NCBI GenBank assembly: GCA_016782865.1
Contig: JADHXR010000004.1
Location: 1 to 64,000 of the forward strand
From: Phycisphaerae bacterium
GTDB taxonomy: Bacteria; Planctomycetota; Phycisphaerae; Sedimentisphaerales; Anaerobacaceae
Direction of reading: 5' to 3'
DNA length: 64,000 nucleotides
Shown piece after piece: positions 24,276-32,676 of the stretch (position 1 is the stretch's first letter; each line of letters opens with the position of its first letter). The notes beneath the pieces are model-generated. The model was not told the DNA's origin. It saw only the letters and a list, made by a program, of their open reading frames with translations, and searched no databases. The position numbers were made by a program, and so were the translations under genes.

Positions 24276-25679
24276 ATGCCTCATCACACGAGCAGACGAA
24301 ACTTTCTGAAATCTCTTTGTCATGGCGCCGCAGCGCTAACATTCTCCGGATGTGCCGGCGTCGCCCGGCGGAATTTAGCCGACTCGTCCGCCGGCAAGCC
24401 CAACATCGTACTGATGTTTGTCGACAACATAGGCTACGGCGATTTGGGCTGCTACGGCAACAAAGTCGTCAAGACGCCGCGAATCGACCGATTCGCCAGA
24501 GAGGGCGTTCGTTGCACCGATTTCTATATCGGTTCGCCGTCCTGCATGCCTTCTCGCGGGGCCCTGCTGACCGGCAGACACGGTATTCGCAACGGTCTGA
24601 ACGAGCAGCTCTGGAAGATCGACGAACACAAACAGATCGCTCTGCCGCATTCCGAGAAGATCTTGGCCCGCTATCTCGCCGAGGCTGGATACGTCAGCGG
24701 GTGTTTCGGCAAATGGAACCTCGGCTTCGCACCCGGTAGCCGGCCGACGGATCGCGGTTTCGATGAATACTTCGGCAATATCTCCGGAAACTGCGACTAC
24801 TATACGTATCTCTACAATGGCCGTAACGATCTCCACCGCGGCACCGAACCGGCAAAGGCCGAAGGCTACAGCACGTATGTGTTTGCCGATGCGGCGTGTG
24901 AGTTCATCGAGAGAAATAAGGACAAGCCGTTTTTCTGTTATGTTCCGTTTAACGCGGCACATTACCCGAATCCGAAAAACAAGCCGCCCGGAACGCCTTG
25001 TCTTTGGCAGGCCCCGGACGAAGCCTTCGCTCGCTACGGTTACTCTCCCGATACACTCGACGAGCGCCAGCGCTATCGTGCCGTCCTCACTGCAATGGAC
25101 GACGGTATTGGCCGGGTTATCGATAAGCTCGATCGACTGAAGCTGACCGGAAATACTATCGTCATCCTACTCTCCGACAACGGAGCATTCATCATCCCGG
25201 CACGCGGGATGGAGTGCGCATCCAACTACCCGCTGCGAGCCGGCGGAACAACGCTTTGGGAAGGCGGCATCCGGGTGCCCTGCATCGTTCGCTGGCCCGG
25301 ACGGATAAGGGCGGGGACGGTCTGCCGCGAACCTCTGGTCAGTATGGATTTCGTTCCGATGGCGCTTAGCGCCGCGGGGCTTGACCTGCCGACCGACCGT
25401 TTTCTCGACGGCAAGGATCCTACAGCCGCTCTGGCGGGCCGCGCCCCTTCGCCGCACAAGTACCTCTATTGGAGGTTCGGTTCGAACGACGCAGCGATTC
25501 GAATGGGCCGCTACAAGCTCACCCGGGAAAAACAGAGCACCAACCAGGACTGGCAACTCTTCGACCTGGAAACCGACATAGGTGAAACCGCCAACCTGCG
25601 CTCGGCAAAGCCGGAACTGGCTGAGCGTCTCATAGCCGAGCATGCGCGCTGGGAACAGGATGCAAAGACCGGACGCTAA
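24276..25679 (+). CDS. Sulfatase (S1 type, formylglycine), Tat-exported
   Basis: A 467-aa alkaline-phosphatase-superfamily sulfatase. Tat signal SRRNFLKS is followed by a possible lipobox-like TFSGC. Metal and active-site motifs are IVLMFVDNIGYGDLGCYG and SPSCMPSRGALLTG, where Cys90 in C-x-P-S-R is the residue converted to formylglycine. Further motifs are FGKWNLG, NAAHYPNPKN and LLSDNGAF. The ATG at 24276 is preferred to a TTG two codons upstream because AAGGA lies at proper spacing. It hydrolyses a sulfate ester on an extracellular glycan. It follows the AKR by 85 bp on the same strand. Confidence 0.93.
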   Translation: MPHHTSRRNFLKSLCHGAAALTFSGCAGVARRNLADSSAGKPNIVLMFVDNIGYGDLGCYGNKVVKTPRIDRFAREGVRCTDFYIGSPSCMPSRGALLTGRHGIRNGLNEQLWKIDEHKQIALPHSEKILARYLAEAGYVSGCFGKWNLGFAPGSRPTDRGFDEYFGNISGNCDYYTYLYNGRNDLHRGTEPAKAEGYSTYVFADAACEFIERNKDKPFFCYVPFNAAHYPNPKNKPPGTPCLWQAPDEAFARYGYSPDTLDERQRYRAVLTAMDDGIGRVIDKLDRLKLTGNTIVILLSDNGAFIIPARGMECASNYPLRAGGTTLWEGGIRVPCIVRWPGRIRAGTVCREPLVSMDFVPMALSAAGLDLPTDRFLDGKDPTAALAGRAPSPHKYLYWRFGSNDAAIRMGRYKLTREKQSTNQDWQLFDLETDIGETANLRSAKPELAERLIAEHARWEQDAKTGR

Positions 25680-25689
25680 ACCGCAAGAA

Positions 25690-25815
25690 TGTAAAGATCA
25701 AATATCAAAAATCAAAATTGCGGAGCCGCTTTGCGGGGCTGTTTCTAACAACATCGCCGAAGGCGATTCCTTAATTTTACATTTTGCGTTTTGATTTTTG
25801 ATCTTCGTCATTGAT
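25690..25815. terminator. Inverted AT-rich repeat between convergent genes
   Basis: ATCAAAAATCAAAA (25704-25717) is the exact reverse complement of TTTTGATTTTTGAT (25789-25802). Inside lies a tight hairpin ATCGCC-gaa-GGCGAT. Placed between the 3' ends of the sulfatase and the PHP-like gene, it probably serves as a bidirectional terminator. A similar 'atcaaagatcaaacatc' tract occurs at about 10780. Confidence 0.5.
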
Positions 25816-25838
25816 CGGTGGGCCGCCCTCTACTTGTG

Positions 25839-27461
25839 CTAAGCGCCGCCCTCGACCCATATCGGGCTCGACCATGCCAGACTGCCGTTGGCTTGGACCA
25901 CGCGCACGTAGTACCAATCCGTTTTCTTGGTGCTGTGCTGGTCCGTGAATTCAAACTCGCATCGATAGTTCTCGGCAAAGGTGATTCGAGGCAGAAGAAC
26001 CGACTCCGAGGTGAAAGGCCCGGTAAACTTGACGTCGCTGGATTCGGCCAATTGTCCGAGCGATTTAGTGATGGCCATTTTCGCCGGTTCAGTCATCGCA
26101 ATCGCCAGTTTAGTCTGCGCCGAACCTTGAATCTCGAGGATGATACTGTTCGTTGCCCTTTCCTCGTAAGCCTTCAAACGCGAAGTATAGGAAGTGACCT
26201 CACAGCATTTGTCATCGACTGTCGCAAGTCGGTTGCGTCGCTGCTCGTCGAAAGGCCCCGATTGAAAACACGCCGTGGCGGAAATGATGCTTCCGTCACC
26301 GACAGTGACTTTGAATTTCCAGTCGCAGATGCGGACCATGTTCAGGTCCCCCCAAGGCCCCCAGCCGAATTCGATCCGGCAGAAGATCGGTTTGTCCCAG
26401 CTCGATGGTCCGACTCTGCGATCGATCGGGTGACTGCGATGAATCACCCGGTTGTTGCGGAGCACCTCGACGCGGTCGACGACGTCTTTGCCCTTGACCT
26501 TCACACGGATGCTGCGAGCTGTAGTTGCGCCGATTGCCTCACCCATCCAGTGCCCGTTAAGACGAAAGTCCAATTCGATTCGATCTGCACTGACGCCGTA
26601 AGTGCGCCTCGCGTTGATCGCTTCGAGGATGGACTGCCTGGTGAGTGACTCGGCGTGCACTGCGACCAGCCCCTCGCCGTAGGCGCCGGGGTAGCCGAGA
26701 TGGTCGTCGGTGCTCGCGACAACGCCGACCTTGACACCTTGGGCCCAAAGCCATTGGAGGGTGTTCTGAGTAAAACGGCCACCCATGCTGTGACGGATAT
26801 AGCGGTGCGGACCGCGGTCAGACTCGGCATTGCCGTGCTCGGAAAAAATCTCTACGACCGGCGAAACTGCAGTGTCCAATACGCTCCAGTTCTGACCTCG
26901 CCATCCCTCCAGATATCCGGGATGATGAGGGATCAAAATGGCCCCGCGGTCGCGGGCGAATTTCTGGAATCCCTTGATGCCGTTTATATAGGCAAGTTCC
27001 GCCTGATCGCCCGGAAAGATGATGCAGACGTCACCGTATGAGCTGGAATGCCATTCGTACCCGACAAAGGGTACAAAGCTGCCCGGTTCGTGGTGTTCGT
27101 TGGCAAGCCGTTTCACCTTGTCCCAGTTATTCCTCATCACCTCGAAACCGCGGACCCATTTGAGATGCTTGTCCTGCGGCATCCTGGGCATGTCGTGCCA
27201 TTGCGAGTGCCCGGTGAAACAGAAGAAGTCAAGACCGCTTCGCGCAATGTCGTATGCTCTCTCCAGCGACCCCTTGGCATAGCCGACCTGCCCATGATTG
27301 TGAAGATCACCCCAGTACAGATTCTTCGCCGACGAGCCGGCAGACTCAGAGCCTGAGGCAGATTGAATTGCCGCAGCGTCTGCGCCCAATGCCACCCCGG
27401 CGCCTGCGGTCGCTGAGTTTTTCAAGAAACGTCGCCTGTTTATCCGATCTTCGCTGAACAT
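25839..27461 (-). CDS. Tat-exported PHP/DUF3604-like metal-dependent protein
   Basis: A 540-aa protein with Tat signal (NRRRFLKNSATAGAGVAL). Metal-ligand motifs typical of PHP/DUF3604 proteins are NLYWGDLHNHGQVGYAKGS, FFCFTGHSQWHDM, FVPFVGYEWHSSSYGD, AILIPHHPGYL and VGVVASTDDHLGYPGAYG. These give a set of His/Asp ligands as in PHP phosphoesterases. The C-terminal part (from about residue 330) is a beta domain. The ATG at 27461 is chosen because the Tat signal then starts at residue 8 and AAAGG lies upstream. Role is unknown; in this setting a periplasmic hydrolase or lactonase acting on polysaccharide products is plausible. Divergent from the permease gene. Confidence 0.8.
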   Translation of the reverse strand: MFSEDRINRRRFLKNSATAGAGVALGADAAAIQSASGSESAGSSAKNLYWGDLHNHGQVGYAKGSLERAYDIARSGLDFFCFTGHSQWHDMPRMPQDKHLKWVRGFEVMRNNWDKVKRLANEHHEPGSFVPFVGYEWHSSSYGDVCIIFPGDQAELAYINGIKGFQKFARDRGAILIPHHPGYLEGWRGQNWSVLDTAVSPVVEIFSEHGNAESDRGPHRYIRHSMGGRFTQNTLQWLWAQGVKVGVVASTDDHLGYPGAYGEGLVAVHAESLTRQSILEAINARRTYGVSADRIELDFRLNGHWMGEAIGATTARSIRVKVKGKDVVDRVEVLRNNRVIHRSHPIDRRVGPSSWDKPIFCRIEFGWGPWGDLNMVRICDWKFKVTVGDGSIISATACFQSGPFDEQRRNRLATVDDKCCEVTSYTSRLKAYEERATNSIILEIQGSAQTKLAIAMTEPAKMAITKSLGQLAESSDVKFTGPFTSESVLLPRITFAENYRCEFEFTDQHSTKKTDWYYVRVVQANGSLAWSSPIWVEGGA

Positions 27462-27607
27462 TGTCTGGCCTTTCATCTTGAACAGAGCCGCGCAAGAATC
27501 ACACGTCAAATCCCTTGCCGGGAAATTGATTGTAGGCTTCGAGTATATCTCATTCAAGAAACTTCTTGTGCCGGCCGGCAACAGGCAATAGAGTGGGCCC
27601 TGAGAAG

Positions 27608-28852
27608 ATGTATGAACTCATTGCAATGGCATTGGCTCTGACCCTGCTGGTCACCCTGCTTCACCGCAAGGTCAAGCTCGGACGTTCGATGGTTCTGGCG
27701 GCCATCGGTCTTGCGGTGCTGCTCAGAGTGACCCCGAGCGAGTTCTGGCAGACCCTCGTTAACGAATGGCACAACAAGCCTCTGAGCCAGACGACTGCGT
27801 ATCTCTTTGTTATGCTGGCCACTTTGATAATGATGGTCAACGTTTTCGCGACCGCGATGAAAGAAACCGGCGTCTCGCTGCGCCTGGTGCCGGCCCTTCA
27901 CGGTTTGTTCAGGAGCCGGCGTCTCGCCCTTGCGGCGATTCCGATGATGATGGGGATGCTCCCCACGCCGGCCGGCATCATGCTCTCGGCGCCGATGGTT
28001 CGCGATCTGGGCGACCACGTCGGCGTCAAGCGGGGCCGCCTGGCGGCGATCAATTTTTTCTTTCGCCACCAGTGGGAGCCGGTTTGGCCGCTCTACCCGG
28101 CGGTGCCGCTCGTCCAGGGCATATTCGGCGTCTCTGCGTTTGCCTTGATTTCACACAATATGGCTATCACACTGGCGGCTCTACTCGGCGGCGTGATCTT
28201 CCTGCTGCTTTGGGGCATACCGAAGAGGGACGAGAACAGCCGACCCCAAGGCCGGTTTGCAGATAACATCAGAAGCTTCGCACACGCCTTCTGGCCCATC
28301 GTGCTGGTGGCGGCACTCTACGCCGGGCTCAGTTTTCCCCCCGCCGTCGGACTGCTGCTGGCGATCATTCTCTTTTTGGCTATCCACAAGGTCTCGCTGA
28401 ATCGATGGGCGCCGATATTCAAATCAGGTGTCGAGTTCGACTTCTCGCTCCTGATCTTTGGGGCATTGCTCTTCAAGCTCGACCTCGAGGCCGGCTGTGC
28501 TGTCGAGGCCGTGGTGGAGTTCTTTTCCGATATCAACATGCCCAAGTATCTTGTCATCTTCTTTCTGCCGTTCATCGTTGCGTATCTGACGGGCGTGACC
28601 ACGGCGACCGTTGCGATCACCTTTCCGCTGCTCGTTCCATTTGTCGGCACGGGTCCTCAGGCAAAGATGGGGCTCGAAACGCTTGCCTTCTCTGGCCTGG
28701 CCTGCGGACTTCTAATCACGCCGGTTCACCTGTGCCTGACACTTTCGGCCAGCTACTTCAAGACGTCGCTGGCTGGGATCATGCTGAAGCTGTTAGGGCC
28801 CATGGCGTTTGTAGCTCTCGCGGGCGCCTTGATGGCGGTATTTTGCCGATAG
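27608..28852 (+). CDS. DUF401-family membrane permease
   Basis: A 414-aa integral membrane protein with about ten hydrophobic segments, starting MYELIAMALALTLLVTLLHR. Recognisable DUF401 features are MMMGMLPTPAGIMLSAPMV, INFFFRHQWEPVWPLYPAVP and FIVAYLTGVTTATVAITFPL, the last with the twofold-repeat pattern of ion-coupled carriers. The family is related to citrate/anion or gluconate-type transporters. The start at 27608 is preferred over one 14 codons upstream because the hydrophobic helix follows it at once. It is divergently transcribed from the PHP-like gene and converges on a sulfatase. Substrate unknown; an organic anion is likely. Confidence 0.82.
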   Translation: MYELIAMALALTLLVTLLHRKVKLGRSMVLAAIGLAVLLRVTPSEFWQTLVNEWHNKPLSQTTAYLFVMLATLIMMVNVFATAMKETGVSLRLVPALHGLFRSRRLALAAIPMMMGMLPTPAGIMLSAPMVRDLGDHVGVKRGRLAAINFFFRHQWEPVWPLYPAVPLVQGIFGVSAFALISHNMAITLAALLGGVIFLLLWGIPKRDENSRPQGRFADNIRSFAHAFWPIVLVAALYAGLSFPPAVGLLLAIILFLAIHKVSLNRWAPIFKSGVEFDFSLLIFGALLFKLDLEAGCAVEAVVEFFSDINMPKYLVIFFLPFIVAYLTGVTTATVAITFPLLVPFVGTGPQAKMGLETLAFSGLACGLLITPVHLCLTLSASYFKTSLAGIMLKLLGPMAFVALAGALMAVFCR

Positions 28853-28879
28853 AGTGATGGTGCCGATGGTCACAGAAGA

Positions 28880-30457
28880 TCACGTGCGCCCTTGCAGGGC
28901 GAACATCTTCTTTCGGTAATACTCAACGATTGCTTTGCGGTGACTGAGATCGTGGGATGGGACATTTGGCTGGTTGATCTGCGGGGCATTGTGATCCTGA
29001 TACCCGCGCGGTTTCGGATCCTTGCATCGCCAGGCGGAGAGAGCCGTTTCAATCGTCGCTGCCTGATGCCTGTAACTCGGTGAGTCGTAGAGATTGTTTA
29101 ACTCTGACGGATCCTCACGCAGGTCGAAAAAGAGATTCTCATTGCGCGAGTCCGTGAGGATGAGCTTGTACTCGCGAGAGCGAGCCATCACCTGGCGCCC
29201 TCCGTTTGACTCGGCGAAGATAAGATCGTGCCCGTCACTTTCGTTTTGCAGAAGACGGCCATGCATGCTCGAGGCCGGCTCACGACCCGCTGCTTTGCAG
29301 AGCGTTGGAGCCAGATCAATGTTGTTAACCATCTGTTGTGAAACGGTGCCTGCGCGTCTGCTCCGGGGCCATTTGATAATCAGCGGCACCTTGACCACGG
29401 GATCGTACATGTAGTTGCCTTTGAGCAGCATGTGATGGAAGCCCATGAAATCGCCGTGGTCGGCGGTAAAGACAATCAGCGTGTTGTCATAAATTCCTTT
29501 TCGCTTCAGCAGTCGGATCATTCGCCCCACATGGTGGTCGATTTGCGATATGGTCGCGTAATAATACGCCATCACCTGGCGCAAAACCGGTTCGGTCAAC
29601 TTGTCGTTGGGAAAATAGCCGCGATTGTATTTGAAATCGTGATCCAGACATTTGCCCGTCCAGCCCGGCAGGATCGAGAGTTTATCCGGGTCGTACATCT
29701 TGTCCCACGGCTCCGGCGGATCGAACGGGTGATGCGGCTTTATGAAACCCGCCATCAGAAGTTGTCCGCCTCCGTCGCCCCAAGTTCGAAGCGTCTTGAC
29801 GGCCTCCTCTGCAATCCAGGTCGTGGAATGGTGCTTCTCCGGCAGATTGGAAACAAGGGCGCCGCATGTGTCCCAGTATTTTTTAGGTGCGTACTTGCGG
29901 TATTCCCGCGTCAATTGATCTTCGATATCATTGTGATCCACAAGTCCGAGGCGCATGAGATAGTGGTGATAGTCGTCGTCCCAGCGTCCGGGACCATCCT
30001 GCTCGGCCAGCATCAGCTCGTCGAAACCAACATCGAGGTACGTGGGCGTAAAATGCATCTTGCCGACCGCCTTTGTGCGGTAGCCGGCTGCCCTCAAGAT
30101 CCTTGGGAAAGTCGCGATGTTCGGCGCCAGCGTATCGCGATTTGTCCAGCCGCGATGCTCGTGGACATATTGGCCGCAAAGAAGCGAGTAACGCGAAGGT
30201 GTGCACACCGGGAATGGACAGAAGCTGTTGTCGTAGCGGACCCCATCGGCCGCGAACCGGTCGATGTGAGGAGTTTTGATGTCCGCATTGCCGTAAGCGC
30301 CCAGACAGTCTATTCGATGCTCGTCAACGTGAATGATCAAAATGTTCGGTCGTTTCGCATTGCTTGCGGCTGCGAACGCCATCGTCGGCACTATTTGCGA
30401 TGTGGCGGCAAGGCCGGCGGTTCTTAGCAAATCACGACGGTTGAAGATACTTTTCAT
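28880..30457 (-). CDS. Sulfatase (S1 type, formylglycine), exported
   Basis: A 525-aa sulfatase starting MKSIFNRRDLLRTAGLAA, a twin-arginine signal. The catalytic motif is PFPVCTPSRYSLLCGQ, with Cys85 as formylglycine precursor; ILIIHVDEHRIDCLGAYG supplies metal ligands with Glu where many family members have Asp. FTADHGDFMG and KVPLIIKWP are standard later motifs. GAGAGG before the ATG at 30457 supports the start. It is only distantly similar to the sulfatase at 24276, so the two probably cut different sulfate positions. It diverges from the YdjC pair across a 215-bp promoter region. Confidence 0.92.
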   Translation of the reverse strand: MKSIFNRRDLLRTAGLAATSQIVPTMAFAAASNAKRPNILIIHVDEHRIDCLGAYGNADIKTPHIDRFAADGVRYDNSFCPFPVCTPSRYSLLCGQYVHEHRGWTNRDTLAPNIATFPRILRAAGYRTKAVGKMHFTPTYLDVGFDELMLAEQDGPGRWDDDYHHYLMRLGLVDHNDIEDQLTREYRKYAPKKYWDTCGALVSNLPEKHHSTTWIAEEAVKTLRTWGDGGGQLLMAGFIKPHHPFDPPEPWDKMYDPDKLSILPGWTGKCLDHDFKYNRGYFPNDKLTEPVLRQVMAYYYATISQIDHHVGRMIRLLKRKGIYDNTLIVFTADHGDFMGFHHMLLKGNYMYDPVVKVPLIIKWPRSRRAGTVSQQMVNNIDLAPTLCKAAGREPASSMHGRLLQNESDGHDLIFAESNGGRQVMARSREYKLILTDSRNENLFFDLREDPSELNNLYDSPSYRHQAATIETALSAWRCKDPKPRGYQDHNAPQINQPNVPSHDLSHRKAIVEYYRKKMFALQGRT

Positions 30458-30596
30458 TACTGCGACCTCTCTTTCCAAACAACAATCTTTCGAATAATTC
30501 TGGCGTTCACTATACCACAAACGCCGAGTCGAGACCACTGGCTTTGCCGATCCGCTGCGCGCGATGAAGAAAATGAATCAATCGGCGGGCACAAGC

Positions 30597-30625
30597 TTGA
30601 ATGCAGATCAATGTCGAGGTAATAT
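30597..30625 (+). promoter_or_regulatory. Predicted promoter of the YdjC deacetylase pair
   Basis: TTGAAT, 17-bp spacer, TAATAT, about 48 bp upstream of the ATG at 30673. The ribosome-binding site AAGAGGAG lies just before the ATG. Confidence 0.5.
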
Positions 30626-30672
30626 ATGACGTGTTTTCAGTCTCTCAATGCTGTTTTTAAGAGGAGTCCAAA

Positions 30673-31566
30673 ATGACATCTCGACGTTTTGTTTTGCTTG
30701 GCCTGTCACTGTTGGTTTTTCATGCCGGGGATTTGGATGATCTGCACGCCCAAAGTGCGGCGCGGGACGGAAGCATCAGGTTGATAGTCCGTGGCGACGA
30801 TATCGGATCGAGCCATGCTGCCAACGTGGCGTGCATCCGATCCTACACCGAAGGTATAATGACCAGCGTGGAAATCATGGCGCCCTGCGGATGGTTTCCC
30901 GAAGCGGTCAAGATGCTCAACAAAAATCCCCGGCTGGATGTCGGCGTTCACGTGGTCCTGACCAGTGAATGGGAAAATATCAAATGGCGCCCGCTGACGA
31001 AGGCTCGGAGCTTGACCGATGCGGACGGCTATTTCTATCCCACGATCTGGCGACGAAAGAACGCCCCGGCCGGCACGGCTCTGCGAGAGGCAAACTGGAA
31101 GATCGAAGAGATTGAAGAAGAGATGCGAGCCCAGATTGAGCTGGCTGTTCGTAAGATACCGCACATCAGCCATATGAGCTGTCACATGGGTTGTTCGAGC
31201 TGGGACACAAAAGTCAAGGAACTCTGGACGAAGCTTGCGAAGGAATACAATCTCGACATTTCGACTTCCGAATATGGCGTGCAGATGTTCCCCGGATACA
31301 GGGGGGCAAAAACCAAGGAAGAACGCATCAAGAAATTCATAGAGTCGCTCGAAGCTCTGAAACCAGGCACGTATCTTTTTGTTGAGCACCCGGGCCTGGA
31401 TACGGCGGAGATGCGAGCCATCGGTCACGACGGATATTATGACGTCGCCGCCGATCGCGATGCAGTAACCGAGGTATTCGTCAGTAACGAGATTGAGAAA
31501 AAGATCAAGGAATTGGGCATCAAGCTCATCAGCTACGCCGACCTGAAGAAGGCGAGCAGGAGATAA
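30673..31566 (+). CDS. YdjC/ChbG-family deacetylase, secreted (first of pair)
   Basis: A 297-aa protein with a signal-like N-terminus and the YdjC fold. Metal and catalytic residues sit in IRLIVRGDDIGSSHAANVAC (Asp-Asp), LDVGVHVVLTSEW and SHMSCHMGCSSWDTK. ChbG/HpnK proteins remove N-acetyl groups from chito-oligosaccharides or related sugars. It has its own promoter and is followed after 28 bp by a paralogue. Given the N-acetylhexosamine kinase and nucleotidyltransferase genes at 20.7-22.7 kb, deacetylation of an amino-sugar oligosaccharide is a reasonable role. Confidence 0.85.
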   Translation: MTSRRFVLLGLSLLVFHAGDLDDLHAQSAARDGSIRLIVRGDDIGSSHAANVACIRSYTEGIMTSVEIMAPCGWFPEAVKMLNKNPRLDVGVHVVLTSEWENIKWRPLTKARSLTDADGYFYPTIWRRKNAPAGTALREANWKIEEIEEEMRAQIELAVRKIPHISHMSCHMGCSSWDTKVKELWTKLAKEYNLDISTSEYGVQMFPGYRGAKTKEERIKKFIESLEALKPGTYLFVEHPGLDTAEMRAIGHDGYYDVAADRDAVTEVFVSNEIEKKIKELGIKLISYADLKKASRR

Positions 31567-31594
31567 CTTGTTTCTGAGTCGAGGAGAAAGTACC

Positions 31595-32566
31595 ATGCGA
31601 TTGAACCGTCTTGTAATAGCAATGTTCGTGTTGTCTGTGACGTCTACCGTATCGAGCGCAAGCAATACCGAGGCTCCGACGTACGCCGAGCGTCTGGGGT
31701 GGCCGGCCGGCACCAAAGCCGTGATCTTCCATGTCGATGACGCAGGCATGTCGCACAATTCCAACATGGGGGCGATCAAGGCAATCGAAGACGGCGTCGC
31801 AACATCGTTAAGCGTCATGATGCCGTGTTCCTGGGTGCCTGAGTTCGCCGACTATTTCAAATCGCACCCGGAGGTTGATGCCGGCGTTCATCTGACGCTC
31901 ACGGCGGAATGGAAGAATTATCGCTGGGGACCCGTCTCCGGAAAACCGGCCGTGCCGGGACTCACCGATAGTGACGGCTACCTGTGGCACAGCGTCTCCG
32001 ATGTCGTTGCGCACGCCACCGCCGACGAGGTCGAGACCGAGATTCGCGCCCAAATCGACAAGGCCCTGGCAATGGGGATAAAGCCCACACATATCGACTC
32101 CCACATGGGGACGTGTTTCCAGCCGGGATACATCGACCGCTATGTTAAAGTCGGGATCGAGAAGAAGATTCCGATCCTCATTATGGGAGGACACATGCAA
32201 TATATCGGCGCCGAGGCCGGCCCTCTCATACCGCTCGTGAGATCTATTGCCCAGAGGGTATGGGATGCCGGGCTGCCGGTGATCGACGATCTCGTAACTA
32301 AGCCGACCATGGCGAAGGACTACAAGCAGAGAAAGGCCGAGCTGGTCAAGTTGCTCGGCGATATCAAACCCGGCATCACCGAGATCATTGTCCATTGCAC
32401 CGTACAGACCGAGGTTTTCTCACACATTTCCGGCTCGGGCCCAACCCGCGAAGCGGAACTGCGCCTGCTGACAGACGCAGACGTAAAGGCGTTCATCAAG
32501 AGCAAAGGAATTGTCCTCACCACCTGGCGCGAACTAAAAAAACGCCGAGACCTTGTGCAGAATTAA
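31595..32566 (+). CDS. YdjC/ChbG-family deacetylase, secreted (second of pair)
   Basis: A 323-aa paralogue of the preceding gene. A signal peptide (LVIAMFVLSVTSTVSSAS) precedes the YdjC core: AVIFHVDDAGMSHNSNMG, VDAGVHLTLTAEWKNY and PTHIDSHMGTCFQPGY with the conserved Asp, His and second His. The start at 31595 is preferred to a TTG nine codons earlier because GAGGAGAAAG lies at correct spacing. It is 28 bp behind the first gene, so they form one operon. The two copies differ throughout, suggesting distinct substrates rather than recent duplication. Confidence 0.87.
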   Translation: MRLNRLVIAMFVLSVTSTVSSASNTEAPTYAERLGWPAGTKAVIFHVDDAGMSHNSNMGAIKAIEDGVATSLSVMMPCSWVPEFADYFKSHPEVDAGVHLTLTAEWKNYRWGPVSGKPAVPGLTDSDGYLWHSVSDVVAHATADEVETEIRAQIDKALAMGIKPTHIDSHMGTCFQPGYIDRYVKVGIEKKIPILIMGGHMQYIGAEAGPLIPLVRSIAQRVWDAGLPVIDDLVTKPTMAKDYKQRKAELVKLLGDIKPGITEIIVHCTVQTEVFSHISGSGPTREAELRLLTDADVKAFIKSKGIVLTTWRELKKRRDLVQN

Positions 32567-32623
32567 TGCGGGCAGCATTCGTAGGACTAACGAGAGCGAC
32601 ACCAACGGTTCTCCGAATAGAAA

Positions 32624-32654
32624 AGGGCTGACAGCCTCTTGGTCTGCCAGCCCT
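32624..32654. terminator. GGGCTG-type terminator hairpin, member 1
   Basis: AGGGCTG/CAGCCCT outer stem plus CAG/CTG inner stem. On the minus strand CAGCCC is followed by TTTTC. It lies between converging genes, 22 bp past the stop of the beta-helix protein. Relatives with the same plan occur at 41222 and 52844. Confidence 0.65.
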
Positions 32655-32676
32655 CTGAACATACGGGATCAAGTCC

